Assembly: GCF_047238305.1 (NCBI RefSeq)
Contig: NZ_JBDFMO010000001.1
Location: forward strand, 4,092,001 to 4,156,000
Direction: 5' to 3'
Source: Ferdinandcohnia sp047238305
GTDB taxonomy: Bacteria; Bacillota; Bacilli; Bacillales; Bacillaceae_L
DNA: 64,000 nt
Shown here: one piece after another, positions 59,416 through 64,000 of the stretch
Position numbering within the stretch: the stretch's first letter is position 1
Layout: each line of letters starts with the position of its first letter
Notes under the pieces: generated by a model
What the model was told of the DNA's origin: nothing
Database searches by the model: none
The model's input: only the letters and a program-made list of their open reading frames with translations
Position numbers and translations under genes: made by a program

Positions 59416-59546
59416 TTGTTGATTGTAGCGGAAGGTACGAGACTCCTGCGGGAAAAGCGTGGCCAGGGGAGACCCCGCAGGAGCTTGCGACGAGGAGGCT
59501 CCCGGACCGCCCGCGGAAAGCGAGTACCTGCAGCGGAAATCAACAA
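59416..59546. repeat. 131-base GC-rich palindromic element nested in the IS right end
   Basis: Bounded by TTGTTGATT and AATCAACAA. It contains strong internal pairings, CTCCTGCGGG with CCCCGCAGGAG, and the blocks GCGGAAGGTAC and AGTACCTGCAGCGGAAA near its ends. Base composition is much richer in G+C than the flanks. The same type of GCGGAAGG...CCCGCGGAAAGCGAG sequence is scattered in many Bacillaceae genomes (from memory). Confidence 0.85.
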
Positions 59547-59633
59547 CCATTTATAAATAAATATAACCAAAAACAAAAAATGAGGGGCTATCCTCAAATG
59601 TCATTTTTCAATGACTTTTCGGACAGCCCCTTT

Positions 59634-60413
59634 TTACGCATTTGATTGCAGTGGTCGGTAGCGTGATTTGATAAAGTCACGGATCAATTTGTGGAGAACG
59701 ATATCACGGCGACATATTAAATAATCGACAACCTGCTTTTTCTCCTCTTCTGTAATGGCCCAGTCTTCTGGTGTATAGTCAACAATTTCGTATAATAGAT
59801 GGATGGGAATCGATTGAATGATGGCTAATTGGTCGTAGAAATCCTTTTCATCTTCAATGAAGCCTGCAATTAGCTCATGAGTCGCACTTTTCATTAGTTT
59901 TCTACAATAGGTTGATAGATTTGTACTATCCCAGGCATATGAGCCAAATAGATCAGCGTGATCGATAATATAAAGTTCGTGATTTCCTTCACTCACTTCT
60001 TTAAAAAGGACGTTTTTTCTCGTCCGATCAAGATTATACAACCAGTAATCCAAAATGATAATTCCTGCAAGATGTTTGCGGTTGATGACATTCGGAGAAG
60101 TTAATTGATGAGCGTTTTGACAGTTTGGTATATACTCAACTGCAAACTGTGTATTTGTCACTTTTACAAGCTCCCCATCGCTCAGCTCACTAAAGTAGTT
60201 TTGCGGGATTTGTACGAAGCGGCTTGGTGGAACTGGAAGCTGTAGATACCGTGCAATTGAATAGCCTACCCATTCATTAAACAATACCTTCTCTTGGCCT
60301 TCCTTCAAAAATTTAACAATATACTGTTTGCCATTATCAAATGAAAAGAGATGTGCATTATTGGATTTCCCTTCAAATAATTGATGATACTTAGTTGGTT
60401 GGATGCTCATCAC
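59634..60413 (-). CDS. HipA-like kinase-fold protein
   Basis: 259 residues. Kinase-like core: KQYIVKF (ATP Lys), LAGIIILDYWLYNLDRTRKNVLF (catalytic loop with Asp-Arg-x-x-x-Asn) and LYIIDHADLFG (metal-binding Asp). This is the HipA-like kinase type found alone in Bacillaceae. Overlaps the preceding glycosyltransferase by 23 bases. Its stop codon lies on the IS junction (59634-59636); the reconstruction of the uninterrupted site restores the same stop, so the protein is probably complete. Target unknown. Confidence 0.78.
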   Translation of the reverse strand: MMSIQPTKYHQLFEGKSNNAHLFSFDNGKQYIVKFLKEGQEKVLFNEWVGYSIARYLQLPVPPSRFVQIPQNYFSELSDGELVKVTNTQFAVEYIPNCQNAHQLTSPNVINRKHLAGIIILDYWLYNLDRTRKNVLFKEVSEGNHELYIIDHADLFGSYAWDSTNLSTYCRKLMKSATHELIAGFIEDEKDFYDQLAIIQSIPIHLLYEIVDYTPEDWAITEEEKKQVVDYLICRRDIVLHKLIRDFIKSRYRPLQSNA

Positions 60414-61494
60414 CCCCAGTCAACTCTTGAAGTAGTCTAACATAGCTTTCGGCACATTTTTCTAAAGAGAAATATGATTCTACGCGTTCTCTCGCGTTAG
60501 CGGATAGTGATTGATAATACTCTGGTGCATCTATGATTTGATAGATTTTTTTCGCTGCGTCTTGTGCATTTTCTTCGATATATAACAAGCCTGTCTTTCC
60601 ATCCTCGACAATCTCTGGAATAGATGAGATTCCTGGAGCAACAACAGGTACCCCGCAAGCCATTGATTCAATAAAGGTGTTTCCAAACGACTCGCCCTTC
60701 GTTGTGGCTATGGTGCATCCGCCTGATTGTCGAACCTTTGAATACATATGTGGCATTTCTTGATAAGTAACTACCGGATACCATTTTACAATATCTGTTA
60801 AGTCATGCTCATTCCAATAGAATTCAAATTCACTTTTTTGTACACTATTTGCTCCACCGACGATCCAAATTTCAATGTCATTCCGTTCACTTTTAATTCG
60901 ATGAGCAATTTCCATTAGAAGCTTCCAGTTTTTTCGCCCATCTAATCTACCAATGTAGGCAACTACCTTTTTCCCATTTGGAATGATAGGTTCTTTGTTT
61001 AAATGTGTTTCTTCGGGTTGGAGCGGTTTGAAAAATTCTGTATCAATGCCGTTATAAATTACTTCATAGGGTGCATTGGAATCGATTAGAATGGATGCTA
61101 GACGCTTTTGATGATGTGAGGGAACGATAATACGATCAGGTGTGACCTCGTCAAAATCAGGAAGATGACGAGTTAGCTTAAGAATTTCAGGGGTACGAGC
61201 CTCCAATATAAGAGGCCCCTTGTAGTTCGCTTTTCGAATCCACTTATAGCCCTTTTTCGTATCACAAATAATGATCACGTCATACTTGTTTTTTTGAATG
61301 ATATCGACAATTTCTTTCTTGTCATTTGTAAGGTAGACCTTGGCGACATCGTCCATGATGTGCATGCCGCCAAGGTCTTTCACATACATAAAGTCTGTTT
61401 CAATTCCATATTTTTTAAAATAAACGGCTCGATTTCTCCAGCCTGCATTCACACCCCCAACAGTTAATAAGCGCCATATCACTAAAACCTTCAA
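60391..61494 (-). CDS. Family-4 glycosyltransferase (CotSA-like)
   Basis: 367 residues, GT-B. Donor-site motif: AYIGRLDGRKNWKLLMEIA, IATTKGESFGNTFIESMACGVPVVAPG (the ExxxFGxxxxEAMA-type block) and VEDGKTGLLY. N-terminal VIWRLLTVGGVNAGWRNRA. Resembles spore coat glycosyltransferases of the CotSA type. TTG start after AAAGGAGG. Part of the run kinase - glycosyltransferase - HipA-like kinase - methyltransferase. Acceptor unknown. Confidence 0.87.
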   Translation of the reverse strand: MKVLVIWRLLTVGGVNAGWRNRAVYFKKYGIETDFMYVKDLGGMHIMDDVAKVYLTNDKKEIVDIIQKNKYDVIIICDTKKGYKWIRKANYKGPLILEARTPEILKLTRHLPDFDEVTPDRIIVPSHHQKRLASILIDSNAPYEVIYNGIDTEFFKPLQPEETHLNKEPIIPNGKKVVAYIGRLDGRKNWKLLMEIAHRIKSERNDIEIWIVGGANSVQKSEFEFYWNEHDLTDIVKWYPVVTYQEMPHMYSKVRQSGGCTIATTKGESFGNTFIESMACGVPVVAPGISSIPEIVEDGKTGLLYIEENAQDAAKKIYQIIDAPEYYQSLSANARERVESYFSLEKCAESYVRLLQELTGGDEHPTN

Positions 61495-61534
61495 GTTTAG
61501 CCTCCTTTCTGTAATACATTAATATATTACTAAA

Positions 61535-62491
61535 TTACTTTTTCCGTTTCTTTTTAGAAGAAGTGTATACTCTTGCTTTATTATTTTCAGTTGAAGGTTG
61601 TAAAGATTCGTTCTTCTTGTTTTTCTTATCCTTCTTACTCTTTCCATAAATATATTCCCGTTCAAGCTCTTTTGCATTTGCCTTCACATATTCGATGTCC
61701 ATCCCTTTTGCTGTTAGAGCTTTAATCCATTGTTCTTTGTGAACTTTCCTTACAAGGTCTTCGATTTTAGAATTCCATTCATCGTTTCCTGTTAAGAGTA
61801 CTTTTTCCTCTTTTTTTAGCTTCTTTAGTTTGAAATCTTCTTGTGAAAAATATTTTTCATGTAAGGCTGTCGCATACTTTTCCATCTCTATATATTTCTG
61901 CCATTCCTCGTGAAGCTGAGGCGCCATTTCTTTTACATGCTCTAAAAACAACCCTTGATATTGATCTCCTAGGCTATTTAATAGTTTTCTCGGGTATGGG
62001 TAAACACGATTTCTCCATACGGTTGTACCTACATCAAGAACCTTTAGATTTCCATCATCCTGCACAAAAATATGGCGTTTATGGTGGTCAATTCTTTCAA
62101 GTCCAATTTGCTTATAGGTAGTTAATAAATGAATTAGCTTTTCAGATAAGTTTTTTGTTAAAGGTTGAGATTGCAAATACTCACGTAAGTCAATTCCGTA
62201 AACCATTTCCATGGCAATATAATTAGGACCGCTACAGAATACCTTTGGGAAAAGACTTGTATGTTGACCGAGCGATAAAGCATAGAGCTCACGTGCACAA
62301 ACATCTTCCTCCCCGTATATCTTCACACAGACATCATCGTTTACTTGAAAGACTGCTCCATGAACACCCTTTCCGATCATATTAAGTGATGTATTATTAT
62401 TTAGGACTGTTACTTCAGCATCCTCATGTGCTTGAACAGTGATATTTTTTACATAATTCTCAATTTCCTTACAGTCAACTATTTGATTCAA
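61535..62491 (-). CDS. Protein-kinase-fold protein with basic tail (YrzF-like)
   Basis: 318 residues. Gly loop MIGKGVHGAVFQV, VKIYGEE (ATP Lys), ERIDHHKRHIFVQDDGNLKVLDVGTT with HxxKRHIFV in place of the usual HRDxKxxN and DVG in place of DFG. Residues about 205-270 are helical and charged, and the last 50 are Lys-rich (KKDKKNKKN, SSKKKRKK). TTG start after GAGGTG. Similar small kinases (YrzF/YrhI) are known in Bacillus with no assigned target. In a spore glycan run, phosphorylation of coat proteins or sugars is possible. Confidence 0.75.
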   Translation of the reverse strand: MNQIVDCKEIENYVKNITVQAHEDAEVTVLNNNTSLNMIGKGVHGAVFQVNDDVCVKIYGEEDVCARELYALSLGQHTSLFPKVFCSGPNYIAMEMVYGIDLREYLQSQPLTKNLSEKLIHLLTTYKQIGLERIDHHKRHIFVQDDGNLKVLDVGTTVWRNRVYPYPRKLLNSLGDQYQGLFLEHVKEMAPQLHEEWQKYIEMEKYATALHEKYFSQEDFKLKKLKKEEKVLLTGNDEWNSKIEDLVRKVHKEQWIKALTAKGMDIEYVKANAKELEREYIYGKSKKDKKNKKNESLQPSTENNKARVYTSSKKKRKK

Positions 62492-62648
62492 TTTATTTCA
62501 CCTCGCAACGTTTTACGTTGTATTTAAATAGAATGTGTATTTACTAATTTTGTTTGTAAAAGTCTATCAATGTATAGTATTCTTGGGAAATTAGCTTGTG
62601 TAGGACAAATTACTTAGAAAAACCGAATTTATTTCAATAAATTTAATC

Positions 62649-62681
62649 AAAGACTGCCTTGCTTTGAATCGCAAGCAGTCC
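62649..62681 (-). terminator. Weak hairpin after the 76-residue gene
   Basis: On the minus strand GGACTGCTTGC pairs with GCAAGGCAGTC, then TTTGATT. T run is poor. Confidence 0.5.
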
Positions 62682-62695
62682 TTGTCATAATTAAA

Positions 62696-62926
62696 TTACG
62701 ATTTTTCCTCCTTTACAGGGGCATCATTATCTCCGGCTGATTTTTCTTCTACTGTATTTTTCTCTGTGGATTCTTCAGTTGGCTCTTTAGTTTCTTCTTC
62801 TGTTTGTGTATTAAAACTAAATTGAATATTGCTGGAGACATTTCTGAGCACATTCTCCATTTCCTCTCTAACAATAGCACGGAGTTCATCGTATTTTTTT
62901 GACTTTTCTTTGTCCTTCTTCCCCAT
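62696..62926 (-). CDS. Acidic hydrophilic protein, 76 residues
   Basis: ATG at 62926 after GGGAGGTG. Begins MGKKDKEKSKKYDELRAIV, then REEMENVLRNVSSNIQFSF and a Glu/Thr/Lys-rich tail (TEEETKEPTEESTEKN). No membrane segment. Starts with MGK-Lys/Ser like the next gene (63143). No family recognised. Confidence 0.65.
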   Translation of the reverse strand: MGKKDKEKSKKYDELRAIVREEMENVLRNVSSNIQFSFNTQTEEETKEPTEESTEKNTVEEKSAGDNDAPVKEEKS

Positions 62927-63080
62927 AGTTCTCACCTCCCAACTCAGTACTATAACGTATACCTTTTTAGCAGATTTGGAAGTGTGTTTGTCCTTTCTTG
63001 CTTAAAAAAGGGCATTTATGATTGTTCCATACACCAGGATGCTGATGGGGATTGAAGCATGATTAGCACTATTTGAACTC

Positions 63081-63119
63081 AAAAAAAACGAAGGTATCTT
63101 AATTGATATCTTCGTTTTG
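63081..63119 (-). terminator. Terminator of the 78-residue gene
   Basis: On the minus strand AAAACGAAGATATC, loop, GATACCTTCGTTTTTTTT. Confidence 0.8.
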
Positions 63120-63142
63120 TCAATTATTTTGGGCATTCTAAA

Positions 63143-63379
63143 TTAACCTCGTCTTCTTATTTGATCCAAGATGTTATGAATCTCACTTATGTTTGCGTCA
63201 GGTCCTATTGTAATATTCAGGTTACTCATACTTATATCCATACCCAAAACTTGAATAGAAACCCCACCTGGAGCATTCACATGCAATATGTTCTCTGGAT
63301 TTGAGCTTTCTTGATTTGAACCTTCCTGAGTAAAACCATCTTGGTTCTGTCTATCTTTAGATGAACCACTTTTCCCCAT
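63143..63379 (-). CDS. Small Ser/Gln/Asn-rich protein, 78 residues
   Basis: ATG after AGAGGTG. A polar head (MGKSGSSKDRQNQDGF) precedes a beta-like core HVNAPGGVSIQVLGMDISMSN and an amphipathic end ISEIHNILDQIRRRG. No transmembrane segment. Similar head to the preceding small gene. Unknown family; spore or envelope role is only suggested by the neighbourhood. Confidence 0.65.
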   Translation of the reverse strand: MGKSGSSKDRQNQDGFTQEGSNQESSNPENILHVNAPGGVSIQVLGMDISMSNLNITIGPDANISEIHNILDQIRRRG

Positions 63380-63482
63380 ATTCTCACCTCTTTACTGTTT
63401 CTAATTCCCACTATATGGAATATGTCTATAATCTGTATGGACAGGAGTGTATAAATAGGAAAATGTGTATTTACCTAGTAAA

Positions 63483-63830
63483 CTAATTTAATAGTCTTGT
63501 AACACAAGTTTCGATGATGGCAGCAAAGCCCGCAATTGCAAAAATCACAATAAGCGGTTCTGAAAGGGGCAAATAAAATTCATAAAGAAGATAAAGTAAG
63601 CCGGTTGACCAGATACCAGTGCACCAGTAGCAACTTAATAACTCACCAATCCATCTTCTTATCCCGGTACCTTTAAGTTGAATATATTCTTCCACAGTCC
63701 CATCTGGGAGTTCTTCCTCAATCACATTATGAAAGGGTCTACGAATAAATTCAGTAATTTTATCAAACACCAATAGCCTTGTAAGTCGAAAACTTGCTAA
63801 GCCAAGTAGAATAAACTCAAAAACAGTCAA
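63483..63830 (-). CDS. DUF1360 membrane protein (YjcA-like)
   Basis: 115 residues from the TTG at 63830, eight bases after AAAGGAGG; the TTG six codons earlier lies upstream of that site. Two to three membrane helices; RLTRLLVFDKITEFIRRPF and LLSCYWCTGIWSTGLLYLLY (CxxC in a membrane segment) mark DUF1360, a family with the sporulation-associated YjcA. Located in the inner membrane or spore membrane. Role unknown. Confidence 0.85.
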   Translation of the reverse strand: MTVFEFILLGLASFRLTRLLVFDKITEFIRRPFHNVIEEELPDGTVEEYIQLKGTGIRRWIGELLSCYWCTGIWSTGLLYLLYEFYLPLSEPLIVIFAIAGFAAIIETCVTRLLN

Positions 63831-63883
63831 GACTTCTCCTCCTTTCAAGCGGAAACGCGTTAGAATATCCTTTTTAATAAAAT

Positions 63884-63914
63884 ATGGTCATCACAACAAT
63901 TACATGATGACCAT
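63884..63914 (-). terminator. Terminator of the truncated right-edge gene
   Basis: ATGGTCATCA, eleven-base loop, TGATGACCAT, thirteen bases past the stop of the right-edge gene. Confidence 0.75.
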
Positions 63915-63926
63915 TTGAATATTAGG

Positions 63927-64000
63927 TTATGGCTTTCCAATTCCTTCATAATAAAAGCCCATTTTTTCAAGTACCTGTTTATTTAAAGCATTTCTTCCAT
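63927..64000 (-). CDS. Right-edge gene fragment, C-terminal 23 residues
   Basis: Reading from the right edge, the minus frame ends ALNKQVLEKMGFYYEGIGKP then TAA. The end VLEKMGFYYEGIG recalls the C-terminal LEKLGF-EG ending of GNAT acetyltransferases, but 23 residues do not settle it. The rest lies outside the window. Confidence 0.5.
   Translation of the reverse strand, partial: GRNALNKQVLEKMGFYYEGIGKP

Larger units (their letters stand above)
57491..59634. mobile_element. IS1182-family insertion sequence
   Basis: Terminal inverted repeats AAAAGGGGCTGTCC at 57491-57504 and its complement at 59621-59634; matches continue imperfectly inward (CATAAGTC against GAAAAGTC). It encloses one transposase gene on the minus strand. 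TTA flanks both sides (57489-57491 and 59634-59636) and may be a three-base target duplication overlapping the repeat ends. 2144 bases, longer than usual for the family because a 131-base repeat lies in its right end. Confidence 0.88.

Noticed and set aside
59340..59597. Minus-strand open frame of 85 codons in the IS right end.
   Set aside because: It translates the GC-rich palindromic element; no RBS and no plausible protein.
59634..60413. HipA toxin-antitoxin module.
   Set aside because: No HipB-like antitoxin gene; the gene overlaps a glycosyltransferase and belongs to the glycan run.

Overview
The window is low-GC DNA from an endospore-forming member of the Bacillaceae. This follows from an alpha/beta-type small acid-soluble spore protein, SpoVIF, a YjcZ peptide, a Spo0E-type phosphatase, a KinB-like kinase, SigI/RsgI, the Bacillus Ku/LigD pair, a collagen-like exosporium-type protein and many GGAGG-type ribosome binding sites. 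The species cannot be fixed from the sequence. Many genes start with TTG or GTG, and several starts were moved to the codon that the ribosome binding site supports.

Layout. 1-9975: housekeeping genes (aldo/keto reductase fragment, Fsr-type exporter, Spo0E-like phosphatase, CBS/ACT c-di-AMP sensor, mtnE/mtnU methionine-salvage pair, ogt, a chemoreceptor, a B12-binding radical SAM protein). 10106-17684: two small proteins of unknown function, KtrB/D potassium channel subunit, sspD, sigI-rsgI, ku and ligD. 18076-25375: RND exporter, opuA glycine-betaine operon and its divergent GbsR-type regulator. 25419-26827: an HTH-TPR regulator followed by a 39-codon secreted-peptide gene that was too short for ordinary gene calling; this is a probable RRNPP quorum-sensing cassette. 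27084-38971: PTS IIA, KinB-like kinase, SRAP protein, two DUF421 proteins, SstT, a variant pyruvate kinase, tRNA-Val, a c-di-AMP riboswitch upstream of a DAACS symporter, and yjcH-yjcG-yjcF. 38979-41714: spore genes (spoVIF, yjcZ-like, coiled-coil protein, aprX).

41903-62491 is the accessory centre and reads as a spore-surface assembly locus. It holds three family-2 glycosyltransferases with tetratricopeptide-like tails, two CgeB-like glycosyltransferases, a three-gene nucleotide amino-sugar module (oxidoreductase, DegT aminotransferase, hexapeptide acyltransferase), a Thr-rich collagen-like protein, a Cys-rich protein resembling the DUF3992 endospore-appendage (Ena) subunits, a second protein that appears to carry an Ena-like domain inside another spore-protein family, two coiled-coil proteins, and a kinase / family-4 glycosyltransferase / HipA-like kinase / FkbM-like methyltransferase run. 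An IS1182-family element has landed between the last two genes of that run. Several genes here, and spoVIF and yjcZ beside it, have good matches to the late mother-cell sigma-K promoter pattern (AC, 16-17 bases, CATANNNTA). This supports the view that the cluster builds the outermost spore layer.

A second thread is cyclic di-AMP and osmotic control: a CbpA-like CBS protein, a Ktr channel subunit, OpuA with CBS domains, and a ydaO-type riboswitch all lie within 35 kb. Three intergenic minisatellites, a dispersed hairpin element present twice, and a 131-base GC-rich palindromic element nested inside the IS make up the repeat content.
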